Source: an uncultured Bacteroidia bacterium (GTDB lineage: Bacteria > Bacteroidota > Bacteroidia > Bacteroidales > UBA932). Taken from it: DNA of 64,000 nucleotides. Made by a program: the position numbers and the translations under genes. The stretch lies in NCBI GenBank assembly GCA_902782225.1, contig CACZMF010000005.1:62001-126000 (forward strand), read 5' to 3'. The notes under the pieces were generated by a model, which was given only the letters and a program-made list of their open reading frames with translations, had not been told where the DNA came from and made no database searches. Shown one piece after another: positions 1 through 7,840 of this stretch; positions within the stretch are counted from its first letter, which is position 1; the number at the start of each line of letters is the position of its first letter.

Positions 1-1
1 C

Positions 2-61
2 TCCTCCTGCGTGTACCGCTTCCCCTACCGGGACCTGGTGCGCGCTATGGTACGTCGTTGA
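2..61 (+). CDS. Possible C-terminal tail of a gene entering from the left edge
   Basis: The first 60 bases contain an open frame on the plus strand that ends with a TGA at 59-61 and encodes about 19 residues ending in RAMVRR. Nearly all third codon positions up to the last five codons are G or C, as in real genes of this window, which is why I list it. It would overlap the 3' end of the convergent GH3 gene by 37 bases. No family can be recognised from so short a piece, and it could be chance. Confidence 0.35.
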   Translation, partial: SSCVYRFPYRDLVRAMVRR

Positions 62-2130
62 AGAGAGTCCGAGCTGCCTCCGTATAGCAGCTCCCACTCG
101 CCCTTCAATGGTATCATATCCCCTTCATCATCGGACCACCAGCTGAAAGTCTCATCCGTCAGAGAGAAGGTGACCTTGACAGTCTTTCCGGCCGGGATGG
201 CGACCCTCCGGAAGCCGCGCAGGCTCTTCTGCGGGCCGTCGGGGTCGCCTGGACGCCGGACGTAGAGCTGGACGGTCTCCGTGCCGTCCCTTGTGCCGGT
301 GTTCGTGACGGGAATGGTTATTCTCCGGGCGCTTACACTTGCATTGCCATAGGAAAATGTGGTATAGCTCAGGCCGTATCCGAAGGGGTACAAGGGCTCT
401 CCGGCGAAGAAGCGATAACTGCGTCCCTTCATGCTATAGTCCTCATAGTCGGGAAGTTGCTCCGTGTTTCTATAAAAAGTCACGGGCAGTTTGCCGGACG
501 GGACCACGTCTCCGAAAAGCACTTCGGCAATGGCCGTGCCGCCTTCCTGCCCCGGGTACCAGGCCTGAAGGATGCCGCTGCAGCTTTCGGTCTCGGGGAC
601 GAGGCCCACAGCACTGCCGCTGAAGTTGACAAGGATGATTGTCTTGCCTGCTTTGTGCATGGCCTGAAGCAGTTGCCGCTGGGCGTCAGGCAGTTCTATG
701 GAACTGCGGTCTCCGCCCCGGAAGCCGGGAAGGTCCACGGTCATCTGCTCGCCTTCCAGTCTCGGATTGATTCCGCCGGCGAAAATGACAGTGTCCGTCC
801 CTTCGAGTTCCTTCAGCACGAAGGGGATGTCGGCAGGCGGAAGCACGGGCTCGCAAGCCCTGAGGTATTTAAGGCCGGGGCACCTTCTGCGAAGGGCGTC
901 CAGAAGGGTCGTCGTGCTGTCGGGCACGGGATTGTAGTTGCCCCACATCATCTGCCGGTCATCGGCATTGGGGCCTATGAGGGCAAGGTTTGTGCCGGAC
1001 CTCAGCGGCAGGACGCCGCCTTTGTTCTGCAGCAGGACCAGCGATTCCCTGGCCATCTGCAGGGACAGGCGGCGGTGGGACGGCCCTTCCACAAGGGCGC
1101 TGTCCAGCCCAGACCAGGGGTCGATGCCGTCCAGCTCTCCCAGCCGTATCCTGGCGGCAAGCACTCTTGTGAGGCTGCGGTCCACGTCTTCCTCCTTCAG
1201 CAGACCCGCCCGGACTGCCTCGGTAATGTGGCGGTAGGAGTCGCCGCATTCCATGTCCACGCCGTTCGCAACTGCCTCGGCCACAGCATGCAGAGCATCG
1301 GGGCTATAGCCGTGGCGTCCTTCCACGAAGAAGTCGTGGACTGCCCAGCAGTCGGAGGTGACTATTCCCTTGTAGCCCCATTCTCCGCGCAGCAGAGTAT
1401 CCACCAGGTATTTGTTGGCGCCGCACGGTACGCCCCTGAATCGGTTGTAGGCTATCATCACTTCCTGCACGCCGGCTTTTGTGACAAGTTCCTTGAATGC
1501 AGGAAGATAGCTTTCGCGAAGGTCGCGCTCGGAGACCTCCGCATCGAAACTGTGGCGGTTCCATTCGGGGCCGGAATGCACGGCGAAGTGCTTGGCACAG
1601 GCGTGGGTCTTGAGAACGGCCGCACCGGGGTCGCCCTGCAGGCCGCGCACCACGGCAGCGCCAAGTTTGGCTGTGAGGAAGGGGTCTTCGCCATATGTCT
1701 CCATTCCCCTGCCCCATCGGGGGTCGCGGAATATGTTGATATTTGGAGTCCAGAATGTAAGTCCTTGGTAATTGCCCACAAAGCCTGCTTCCCGGGCCTG
1801 CCGGTTCTTGATCCGGGCCTCGTCGCTGACTGCGGTGAACACCTCTTCGAGCAGATGTTCGTCGAAGGAAGCGGCCATCCCGATAGGCATCGGGAACACG
1901 GTTGCGCTGCCGTTCCGCCCCACTCCGTGCAGGGCCTCGTTCCACCAGTTGTAGGCGGGTATTCCAAGTTCGGGGATTGGCGCCGAAGCGTGCATCAGCA
2001 GCGATGCTTTCTGCTCAAGACTCAGTCTCTCAATCAGTTCAGCAGCGCGCTCTTCTGCAGTGGGCGCACCCGGAGCCCCGCAAGCGGCTGCCACGGCAGC
2101 CAGCAGGATCGCCAGAAAAATCTTCTTCAT
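25..2130 (-). CDS. GH3 family beta-glucosidase/beta-xylosidase-type lipoprotein
   Basis: A 701-residue exo-acting glycoside hydrolase of family GH3, predicted to remove terminal beta-linked sugars from plant or host oligosaccharides at the cell surface or in the periplasm. The start at 2130 gives a lipoprotein signal (MKKIFLAILLAAVAAACG, Cys after AAA); an upstream in-frame ATG at 2175 lies before the TATATTTG promoter box and is rejected. The GH3 barrel domain carries the nucleophile motif VTSDCWAV (Asp at about residue 260). The alpha/beta-sandwich domain follows, then a C-terminal fibronectin-III-like domain (FGYGLSYTTF onward). The SDC motif and length resemble xylosidase-like GH3 enzymes, but the substrate is not decided. 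Divergent from tRNA-Pro. Confidence 0.93.
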   Translation of the reverse strand: MKKIFLAILLAAVAAACGAPGAPTAEERAAELIERLSLEQKASLLMHASAPIPELGIPAYNWWNEALHGVGRNGSATVFPMPIGMAASFDEHLLEEVFTAVSDEARIKNRQAREAGFVGNYQGLTFWTPNINIFRDPRWGRGMETYGEDPFLTAKLGAAVVRGLQGDPGAAVLKTHACAKHFAVHSGPEWNRHSFDAEVSERDLRESYLPAFKELVTKAGVQEVMIAYNRFRGVPCGANKYLVDTLLRGEWGYKGIVTSDCWAVHDFFVEGRHGYSPDALHAVAEAVANGVDMECGDSYRHITEAVRAGLLKEEDVDRSLTRVLAARIRLGELDGIDPWSGLDSALVEGPSHRRLSLQMARESLVLLQNKGGVLPLRSGTNLALIGPNADDRQMMWGNYNPVPDSTTTLLDALRRRCPGLKYLRACEPVLPPADIPFVLKELEGTDTVIFAGGINPRLEGEQMTVDLPGFRGGDRSSIELPDAQRQLLQAMHKAGKTIILVNFSGSAVGLVPETESCSGILQAWYPGQEGGTAIAEVLFGDVVPSGKLPVTFYRNTEQLPDYEDYSMKGRSYRFFAGEPLYPFGYGLSYTTFSYGNASVSARRITIPVTNTGTRDGTETVQLYVRRPGDPDGPQKSLRGFRRVAIPAGKTVKVTFSLTDETFSWWSDDEGDMIPLKGEWELLYGGSSDSLQRRTIARTRSR

Positions 2131-2135
2131 TTGCC

Positions 2136-2143
2136 CAAATATA
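2136..2143 (-). promoter_or_regulatory. Promoter -7 box of the GH3 gene
   Basis: On the minus strand this reads TATATTTG, an exact match to the Bacteroidota -7 consensus TAnnTTTG, and ends 6 bases before the ATG at 2130. The leader would be almost absent, which supports the 2130 start. Confidence 0.6.
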
Positions 2144-2185
2144 CAAATTTGGCAAAAAAGATTTGCACGGAACAATTAAATTTTC

Positions 2186-2193
2186 TACTTTTG
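2186..2193 (+). promoter_or_regulatory. Promoter -7 box of tRNA-Pro(AGG)
   Basis: TACTTTTG fits TAnnTTTG and lies 10 bases before the tRNA 5' end, so the primary transcript would have only a few extra 5' bases. Confidence 0.6.
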
Positions 2194-2203
2194 CAGTCCA
2201 ATT

Positions 2204-2276
2204 CTGGATGTGGCGCAGTTGGTAGCGCACCTGGTTAGGGACCAGGAGGTCGCTGGTTCAAGTCCAGTCATCCAGA
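2204..2276 (+). tRNA. tRNA-Pro, anticodon AGG as read
   Basis: A 73-nt cloverleaf: perfect 7-bp acceptor stem (CTGGATG/CATCCAG) with C1:G72 and discriminator A73 as in bacterial tRNA-Pro, D stem GCGC/GCGC, anticodon stem CCTGG/CCAGG with loop TTAGGGA, T arm with TTCAAGT. The anticodon is AGG with G37. No CCA is encoded. A34 in tRNA-Pro is unusual for bacteria, where TGG, GGG and CGG are usual. It is followed at once by a terminator and a G-rich repeat. Confidence 0.93.
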
Positions 2277-2318
2277 CACGAGGAGCCGTATGGCTCCTTT
2301 TTTTGTGTCTGGATGACT
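2266..2318. repeat. Inverted repeat: tRNA 3' end and its mirror copy
   Basis: The 14 bases 2266-2279 (end of the tRNA plus three bases) recur as an exact reverse complement at 2305-2318, bracketing the terminator hairpin. A read-through transcript could fold the tRNA 3' strand into a long hairpin. The same arrangement is seen beside the other tRNA-Pro at 61.8 kb. Confidence 0.85.
2281..2304 (+). terminator. Intrinsic terminator of tRNA-Pro(AGG)
   Basis: Stem AGGAGCC / GGCTCCT with a GTAT loop followed by a T tract, starting 4 bases after the tRNA. It is nested inside a larger inverted repeat (2266-2279 with 2305-2318) that includes the 3' end of the tRNA. Confidence 0.85.
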
Positions 2319-2374
2319 ACTACTATCCCCCTGCACCCCCAGGGGACGGGGGGCGTTCCCCCGACACCCCCTGA
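2319..2374 (+). repeat. Dispersed G/C-rich repeat, copy 1 of 3
   Basis: Begins ACTACTATCCCCCTGCACCC and continues with runs of G, then C, ending near CCCCCTGA. Close relatives lie at 52664-52720 (minus) and 61742-61786 (minus). The G and C runs can pair (GGGGGGCGTTCCCCC) and could also form quadruplex structures. It follows directly on the mirror copy of the tRNA end. No ORF is credible here. Confidence 0.8.
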
Positions 2375-2429
2375 CATTACTGATAGAACCTGCATCCGTC
2401 TATGTCATGATGGAACGGGAACAGAGGCT

Positions 2430-2514
2430 GCTGCTCCCGCTGGCAAAGATTTCCTTCCAGGAGGAGCATTATCACCCGATTTCGCTCCCGCTGGCATTAT
2501 TATTCTTCCAGCGG
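2430..2514 (+). repeat. 85-bp dispersed repeat, copy A
   Basis: Matches the reverse complement of 33689-33773 over the full 85 bases with only about four mismatches. Internally it holds two direct copies of GCTCCCGCTGGCA, each followed 8 bases later by CTTCCAG, so CTGG/CCAG hairpins can form. The two copies are in inverted orientation 31 kb apart. Confidence 0.85.
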
Positions 2515-2653
2515 CAGCACCTTGGAAAGTGGGATTTCACCATCTGCCACGCCCAGGCCCAGGAGAGATAGGTTAGGTTGCCTTTCCTCTCTGTGTGCTC
2601 GTTGTAGTGCAAACAAGTATATCGTTTCCTTTGCGAATGGTGCTATATTTGAT

Positions 2654-2661
2654 TATCTTTG
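2654..2661 (+). promoter_or_regulatory. Promoter -7 box of the CobW-family gene
   Basis: TATCTTTG fits TAnnTTTG, with TTTG at 2633-2636 as a possible -33 part. The predicted transcription start falls close to 2668, favouring the ATG at 2681 over that at 2669. Confidence 0.55.
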
Positions 2662-2680
2662 TGTCGCTATGACTATAAAT

Positions 2681-3811
2681 ATGGAAACAAGACAGCTGCC
2701 GGTGCTGCTTCTGACCGGCTATCTGGGGAGCGGAAAGACCACGCTCCTCAACCGCATACTCGCAAACCGTAAGGGAATACGCTTCGCCGTGATAGTGAAC
2801 GACATAGGCGAAGTCAACATAGACGCCGGCCTGATCCAGAAAGGCGGCGTGGTGGGTCAGGGCGACGACTCGCTGGTGGCCCTGCAGAACGGCTGCATCT
2901 GCTGCACGCTGAAAATGGACCTCGTGGCCCAGATTGCCGACCTCGCGGCCACCAAGGCCTTCGACTACATAGTCATCGAGGCCAGCGGCATCTGCGAACC
3001 GGCTCCCATCGCCAACACCATCAGCACCATGCCCTCTTTCGGAGTCCAGTACACTCGTGGCGCCGTACCCTACGTGGACTGCATAGTCACGGTGGTGGAC
3101 GCACTCCGCATGAAGGACGAATTCGCCGGCGGCGACGCCCTCGGCAAGGAAGACATCGACGACGACGACCTCGAGCGCCTGCTCATCGAACAAATAGAGT
3201 TCTGCAACATTGTCCTGCTCAACAAAGCGTCAGAAATCACTCCCGACGAACTCGGCCGCCTGCGCGCCATCGTCAAAGGCATCAATCCCGGCGCCAAAGT
3301 GCTCCAGTGCGACTACGGCGACATTGACCTCGATGAAATCATCTACACCGGAATGTTCGACTTCGACACCGTGGCCACTTCCGCCGCCTGGATTTCGGCC
3401 ATCGAAGGCGAAGACGAAGAGGAAGAAGCCGAAGGCGAAGCCCTGGAATACGGCATAGACACCTTCGTCTATTACAGCCGTGAGCCCCTGGACCTCAACA
3501 AGTTCGACAACTTCATCTTCAAGCACTGGCCTTCCAATATCATACGTGCCAAAGGCATTTGCTATTTCGCCTCCGAGCCCGATCAGTGCTACCTCTTCGA
3601 GCAGGCAGGCCGCCAGAAACTGGTGCGCGACGCCGGCCTCTGGTATGCCACGATGGATGAATACGAACTCCGCCAGCAGATGGAACGCGACCCCCAGCTC
3701 CGCCGCGACTGGGACCCCGTCTATGGCGACAGGATGCAGAAAATAGTGTTCATCGGGCAGAATCTCGACAAAAATGAAATAACCCGCTTGATGGATGCAT
3801 GCAAGATTTAG
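2681..3811 (+). CDS. CobW/YjiA (G3E)-family GTPase, putative metallochaperone
   Basis: A 376-residue cytosolic P-loop GTPase of COG0523. Seen: Walker A GYLGSGKTTLLNRIL near the N-terminus, the metal-binding GCICCT (CxCC) motif, a DDD/Glu-rich segment, a guanine-specificity-like NKAS motif, an acidic insert (EGEDEEEEAEGEA) and a C-terminal CobW_C-type domain. Family members deliver Zn, Co or related metals to client proteins; the client is unknown here. Start: ATG at 2681 (or 2669) follows the TATCTTTG promoter; the longer frame back to 2522 is noncoding. The VWA lipoprotein follows after 35 bases on the same strand. Confidence 0.92.
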   Translation: METRQLPVLLLTGYLGSGKTTLLNRILANRKGIRFAVIVNDIGEVNIDAGLIQKGGVVGQGDDSLVALQNGCICCTLKMDLVAQIADLAATKAFDYIVIEASGICEPAPIANTISTMPSFGVQYTRGAVPYVDCIVTVVDALRMKDEFAGGDALGKEDIDDDDLERLLIEQIEFCNIVLLNKASEITPDELGRLRAIVKGINPGAKVLQCDYGDIDLDEIIYTGMFDFDTVATSAAWISAIEGEDEEEEAEGEALEYGIDTFVYYSREPLDLNKFDNFIFKHWPSNIIRAKGICYFASEPDQCYLFEQAGRQKLVRDAGLWYATMDEYELRQQMERDPQLRRDWDPVYGDRMQKIVFIGQNLDKNEITRLMDACKI

Positions 3812-3846
3812 CGTGTTGCTGCATTTAAGAAGTAAAGGTTTAAGAA

Positions 3847-5103
3847 ATGAAAAGGACTTTATTCACAATTGCCGGCGCTATTGCGCTGATATTCAGTTCC
3901 TGCAGCAAAGCTGACTTCTCCTTCGACGACTATCCATATGCCCCCGAAAAGGCTGACGGCGGAGCCATAATGGGTGACTCGTCAGATAATGGCGGCGGAC
4001 AGGGCGGACAAGCCGGAAAAGTCACTGCCGGCGAATGGAACGACCTCGACAACTGGCTGTTCTGGGGCAAACTTATGACCAATACCCCGGACGAACAGAA
4101 TGAACAGGGCGACCAGTCGGACCCCGACAACCAGCAGAGGGTCAACTACCGTGAGCTCACCAATCAGTGGAAATTCAACACCAGCCAGCGAGTGGCGGTG
4201 CGCGTAACCGACGGTTCCGGCAAGGCCCTTCCGGGAATCTCCGTCCACCTTCTGCAGGCGGGAAAGACGCTCTGGATGTCGCGTACGGACGTTTTCGGAC
4301 GTGCCGACTGCTGGGTAGGAATGTTTGACGGCAATGATAATGCAAACGGCCTCACGATATCGCTCGACGGCGCCGAAATGCCCGGATCCCCTGAAATCAC
4401 GGCCTGGGGCGATGAGGTGAAACTCAACGAATACACCCAGACCAATTCCACCCAGACCGCCAGCCAGTACGACGCCGACATCCTGTTCATAGTGGATGCC
4501 ACCGGATCGATGGGCGATGAGATCGAGTACCTGAAGGCCGATCTTGTGGATATCATCAACAAAGCCCGGAACCAGAACCTCCAGGTCAAGTTACGCACCG
4601 GGGCTCTGTTCTATCGCGACGAAGGGGATGACTATCTCACACGCGTGTCGCAGTTCTCCGATAACCTGGACGACACCAAGAAGTTCATCTCAAAGCAGTC
4701 AGCAGGCGGTGGCGGCGACTATCCCGAAGCCGTCCATACGGCCCTCGAGCACTCCATCCAGAAACTGTCCTGGAACAACGGCGCCCGCACCAAACTGGCA
4801 TTCATGCTTCTTGACGCCCCGGCCCACATCGACCAGCAGGGCGTGATAGAGAGCCTGCACAAATCCGTTGAATACTATGCCGCCCAGGGCATAAAGCTCA
4901 TCCCCGTCGCATCCAGCGGCGTGGACAAGAGCACCGAGTTTATGCTGCGCCTGTTCTCGATTACCACTGGAGGCACCTACGTGTTCCTGACCGACGACAG
5001 CGGCATCGGCGGCGAGCATCTCGAAGCCACCGTAGGCGAATACGACGTGGAGATCCTGGGCGACCTGATGGTGCGCCTGATCACCAAATACGTCGCGGGC
5101 TAG
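3847..5103 (+). CDS. VWA-domain lipoprotein
   Basis: 418 residues with a lipoprotein signal (IFSSC lipobox at about residue 19), a low-complexity Gly/Gln/Asp linker, a small carboxypeptidase-regulatory/Ig-like domain at about 115-160 (RVAVRVTDGSGKALPGISV), and a von Willebrand A domain from about 208 to the end. The MIDAS motif is DATGSM, the DxTGS variant of DxSxS, so divalent metal-dependent protein binding is likely. Expected to sit at the cell surface or outer membrane facing the periplasm. It follows the CobW gene by 35 bases and ends 3 bases from the stop of the convergent phosphatase-fold gene. Binding partner unknown. Confidence 0.88.
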   Translation: MKRTLFTIAGAIALIFSSCSKADFSFDDYPYAPEKADGGAIMGDSSDNGGGQGGQAGKVTAGEWNDLDNWLFWGKLMTNTPDEQNEQGDQSDPDNQQRVNYRELTNQWKFNTSQRVAVRVTDGSGKALPGISVHLLQAGKTLWMSRTDVFGRADCWVGMFDGNDNANGLTISLDGAEMPGSPEITAWGDEVKLNEYTQTNSTQTASQYDADILFIVDATGSMGDEIEYLKADLVDIINKARNQNLQVKLRTGALFYRDEGDDYLTRVSQFSDNLDDTKKFISKQSAGGGGDYPEAVHTALEHSIQKLSWNNGARTKLAFMLLDAPAHIDQQGVIESLHKSVEYYAAQGIKLIPVASSGVDKSTEFMLRLFSITTGGTYVFLTDDSGIGGEHLEATVGEYDVEILGDLMVRLITKYVAG

Positions 5104-5106
5104 CGT

Positions 5107-6048
5107 TTACCGTTTATAGAGATAAGTGGCCATTATCGGATAATGGTCACTTATCCATTTATTGCCGTAGTCTCCGTCCAGCACCTTGAAGGTGAGGGCC
5201 GTGAGCTGCTCTCCGCTGAAGAAGATGTGGTCTATCTGCGACTTGGGAGCCGTGTAGTTGTTGAAAGTGAATTTGGTCTTGTCGGAATCCGGAGCGACGT
5301 CGCGGGTGGATTTCATCTTGTCCTTAATGGGCGCGAAAATGGCGTCGCTGGCCACGGTATTGAAGTCGGCCATCAGGAATGCCGGCAGGTTTCTGGTGTT
5401 GAGTTCCTCCATTTTCTGCGCGATGAGTTTCATCGACTCGCTGCGGGCTGTCTTGCCCTTGTTGTCGAGGTGGGTGTTGAAAACGAAGAACTGGAGTTTC
5501 GATTTCTTGTGCATAAAGTGTACCCAGGTGAGGGTGCGGGCGTAGGCGGCGTCCCAGCCCTTGCCCAGCTGGTCGGGCGTCGCTGAGAGCCAGAATGTGC
5601 CCTTATCCATTACTTGCAGTGAATCACGCAGCCAGAACACCGCCATCGCCTCTTCGGCGGAGTAGTTCGTGGTGGTGGGAGGGACCTTGCCGGTGTCGCG
5701 GCCGATGCCGTACCAGGAGTATTCCGGGTGGGCGCTGATCATATCAGTGATTTCGTGGGCCTGGGCCTCCTGGAAGCCGATCACCATCGGGCGCGCCTCG
5801 GTGAGCATCTTGATGACGGCTTTCTTGCGGTCGTCCCAGCCGTTGACGGGCTGGCGGTTGTCCACTGCCACGTTGAACGACATCACCGACAGAGTGAATT
5901 CGTCCACCGGTTTGGCTGCCGGTGTGGCAGGCTCTTCGGGCTCTTCTTCTATGGGTTCTTCCTGGGGCGTCTTTCCGCAAGCGCTCGCAAAAGCCGCTGC
6001 GGCAGCCATCAGCAGGGTAGTGACAACTATAAGGATGAATTTTTTCAT
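5107..6048 (-). CDS. Endonuclease/exonuclease/phosphatase-family lipoprotein
   Basis: 313 residues. The start at 6048 gives a signal with lipobox ASAC followed by a Glu/Pro-rich linker. The EEP fold motifs appear in order: MSFNVAVDN, GFQEA (metal-binding Glu), FNTHLDN, MADFN, DHIFFS and the terminal SDHYPI (catalytic Asp-His). Related secreted enzymes hydrolyse phosphodiester or phosphomonoester bonds in nucleic acids, sphingomyelin or inositol phosphates; which one applies cannot be told. The divergent esterase gene starts 49 bases away, and both use TAnnTTTG promoters in the shared gap. Confidence 0.9.
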   Translation of the reverse strand: MKKFILIVVTTLLMAAAAAFASACGKTPQEEPIEEEPEEPATPAAKPVDEFTLSVMSFNVAVDNRQPVNGWDDRKKAVIKMLTEARPMVIGFQEAQAHEITDMISAHPEYSWYGIGRDTGKVPPTTTNYSAEEAMAVFWLRDSLQVMDKGTFWLSATPDQLGKGWDAAYARTLTWVHFMHKKSKLQFFVFNTHLDNKGKTARSESMKLIAQKMEELNTRNLPAFLMADFNTVASDAIFAPIKDKMKSTRDVAPDSDKTKFTFNNYTAPKSQIDHIFFSGEQLTALTFKVLDGDYGNKWISDHYPIMATYLYKR

Positions 6049-6055
6049 AATACTG

Positions 6056-6063
6056 CAAATATA
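6056..6063 (-). promoter_or_regulatory. Promoter -7 box of the EEP-family gene
   Basis: Reads TATATTTG on the minus strand, ending 7 bases before the ATG at 6048. The divergent promoters share a gap of only 49 bases. Confidence 0.6.
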
Positions 6064-6065
6064 AT

Positions 6066-6094
6066 TAAATTTGTGGAACACATTTTTACTTTTG
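6066..6094 (+). promoter_or_regulatory. Candidate promoter boxes of the tandem esterase gene
   Basis: Two TAnnTTTG matches lie before the ATG at 6098: TAAATTTG (6066-6073) and TACTTTTG (6087-6094). The second is so close that its transcript would be leaderless, so the first is the better choice for translation from 6098. Confidence 0.45.
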
Positions 6095-6097
6095 AAG

Positions 6098-7828
6098 ATG
6101 AAACGGTACATATTGATAGTGGCGGGCTTGTTCCTGAGCCTGGCACTGCTCGCCCAGGAAAGGGAGTTCATCTGGCCCAGAAACAAAATGCCCAACGCCA
6201 GCGACACCCAGATCGCCGCTATGACATCGGAATCCAAGGCTGAAGGATTCAATCCCGCCAAGCACCGACAGCCTTATCTGGAATGGTTCGAGGCGCCCGC
6301 CAATCCCAACGGCACCTGCATGATCCTGATTTCCGGAGGCTCCTACAAGAACTGTTGCGATATGGACCTTATAGCGCTCTGGCGTAAAGAGCTGACAGCC
6401 AAGGGAGTACAGTGCGTGAACTTCGTCTACCGCACTCCGCGCCCGGAAGGTATGCCGTACTATATGACCGCCTGGGAGGATGGCCAGAGGGCCGTGCGCA
6501 AGGTGCGCAGCCAGGCCGCCAGGCGAGGCTTCGACCCCGAGAAGATAGGGGTGGTGGGGATGTCGGCCGGAGGCCACCTGAGCCTGCTGCTGAGTTCCGG
6601 TTCACAAACCGTGACCTACGACAGGGTCGATGCAATCGACGACCTGCCCTGCCACATCAACGTGGCCATAGTGAATGCTCCCGCCTACGTGACTTCGGAT
6701 GCAGACGAGCTTGGCATTCCCGCCTCCCGCCAGGGTTACGGCGCCGACGTGAGCCTGTCGAAGGTGTTCCCGTTTGATGAAAAGACCTGCCCGATCAGCC
6801 TGCACCACGGCGGAGCGGACAAGTATTCTCCCAATGGATCCACGCTGGTGTACAGGAAGTTGCGCAAGATGGGCGTCCCTGCCGAACTGCACCTCTACCC
6901 GGACAAAGGGCACGGCGCCTACGGATTCGACCGCGCGCTGGAATTCCTCACCCAGATGGGCTTCCTCGGGCCCGTGGAGCCGGAGGTGGCCCTGCTCGAC
7001 CGTTTCCAGTCCGACTCCGCACGCGCCTTCTACAGCAAGGAGCCCGTGTGGCCGGAAGGGAAGATTCCTGACTTCCAGGCGGAACAGTGTGTCCCTTATC
7101 TTGAGTGGCACATCCCGGCCGTCCGAAAGACCGATGCCATACAGATCATCTACTCCGGCGGCAGCTACAAGAACAACGATCCGGACGGCTTCGAGGTCGC
7201 TCCGGCGCGCCGCTACCTCAATGCGATGGGCATAACCGTGGTCACGCTTAAATACCGCACCCCCCGCCCCGCAGCGCCGCTGGCCAAGCACACCACCGCC
7301 TGGCAGGACCTGCAGAGGACCATACGCATCGTCAGGAGCGAGGCCGCCGGAAAGGGGCTGAACCCCGACAAGATCGGCATAATGGGATCCTCCGCGGGCG
7401 GGCATCTCACGCTTATGGGCGTGACTTCGTCCCGGCACAATTCCTACAACAAGATAGACAAGACAGACAACCTGCCCTGCAATGTGCAATGGGGAATAGG
7501 CATCTATCCGGCCTACTCCCTCACCGACGGAATCGACAAGCACAACACCACCAAAGGTAACGATGATTCTGCGGTACTCGTGCCCGAATTCTCATTCGAC
7601 CTCGACACCGCCCCAATGCTCCTGATCCACGGCGACGCCGATGTCTGGGCCTCGATGAATTCCGTCAAAGTCTGGGAAAAGATGCGCGCTATGGGCGTCC
7701 AGAGCGAACTCCACACCCTCGCCACCCGCCCGCACTGCTTCCAGCGCACGGCCTCCCCGGGTACCGGCAGCTACACCTGGCTCGACCGTATCGGCGAATA
7801 TCTCACCGCACGGCTGAAGCTGGAATAG
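6098..7828 (+). CDS. Secreted protein with two tandem alpha/beta-hydrolase (esterase) domains
   Basis: 576 residues with a signal peptide (MKRYILIVAGLFLSLALLAQ) and two homologous alpha/beta-hydrolase halves. Both halves repeat the same landmarks: an oxyanion-region motif SGGSYKN, YRTPRP, and the nucleophile elbow (GMSAGG in the first, GSSAGG in the second), followed by the acid and His regions (HHGGADKYSP...DKGHGAYG; IHGDADVWAS...RPHCFQ). The fold resembles BD-FAE/acetyl-xylan-esterase-type carbohydrate esterases, so polysaccharide deacylation is plausible. The duplication inside one polypeptide is real, not a frameshift. Divergent from the EEP gene; convergent with tsaB. Confidence 0.87.
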   Translation: MKRYILIVAGLFLSLALLAQEREFIWPRNKMPNASDTQIAAMTSESKAEGFNPAKHRQPYLEWFEAPANPNGTCMILISGGSYKNCCDMDLIALWRKELTAKGVQCVNFVYRTPRPEGMPYYMTAWEDGQRAVRKVRSQAARRGFDPEKIGVVGMSAGGHLSLLLSSGSQTVTYDRVDAIDDLPCHINVAIVNAPAYVTSDADELGIPASRQGYGADVSLSKVFPFDEKTCPISLHHGGADKYSPNGSTLVYRKLRKMGVPAELHLYPDKGHGAYGFDRALEFLTQMGFLGPVEPEVALLDRFQSDSARAFYSKEPVWPEGKIPDFQAEQCVPYLEWHIPAVRKTDAIQIIYSGGSYKNNDPDGFEVAPARRYLNAMGITVVTLKYRTPRPAAPLAKHTTAWQDLQRTIRIVRSEAAGKGLNPDKIGIMGSSAGGHLTLMGVTSSRHNSYNKIDKTDNLPCNVQWGIGIYPAYSLTDGIDKHNTTKGNDDSAVLVPEFSFDLDTAPMLLIHGDADVWASMNSVKVWEKMRAMGVQSELHTLATRPHCFQRTASPGTGSYTWLDRIGEYLTARLKLE

Positions 7829-7840
7829 CCTGAGGCAGCG

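Larger units (their letters stand above)
2375..2680. other. Gene-free stretch between the tRNA-Pro repeat and the CobW gene
   Basis: Apart from the 85-bp repeat at 2430-2514 and the promoter box at 2654-2661, nothing convincing is seen. Open frames run through but lack codon bias or recognisable protein sequence. The upstream extension of the CobW reading frame is noncoding by the same test. Confidence 0.6.

Noticed and set aside
457-2238. 593-codon open frame on the plus strand opposite the GH3 gene
   Set aside because: Shadow of a high-GC gene; no family resemblance, while the minus strand has all GH3 motifs.
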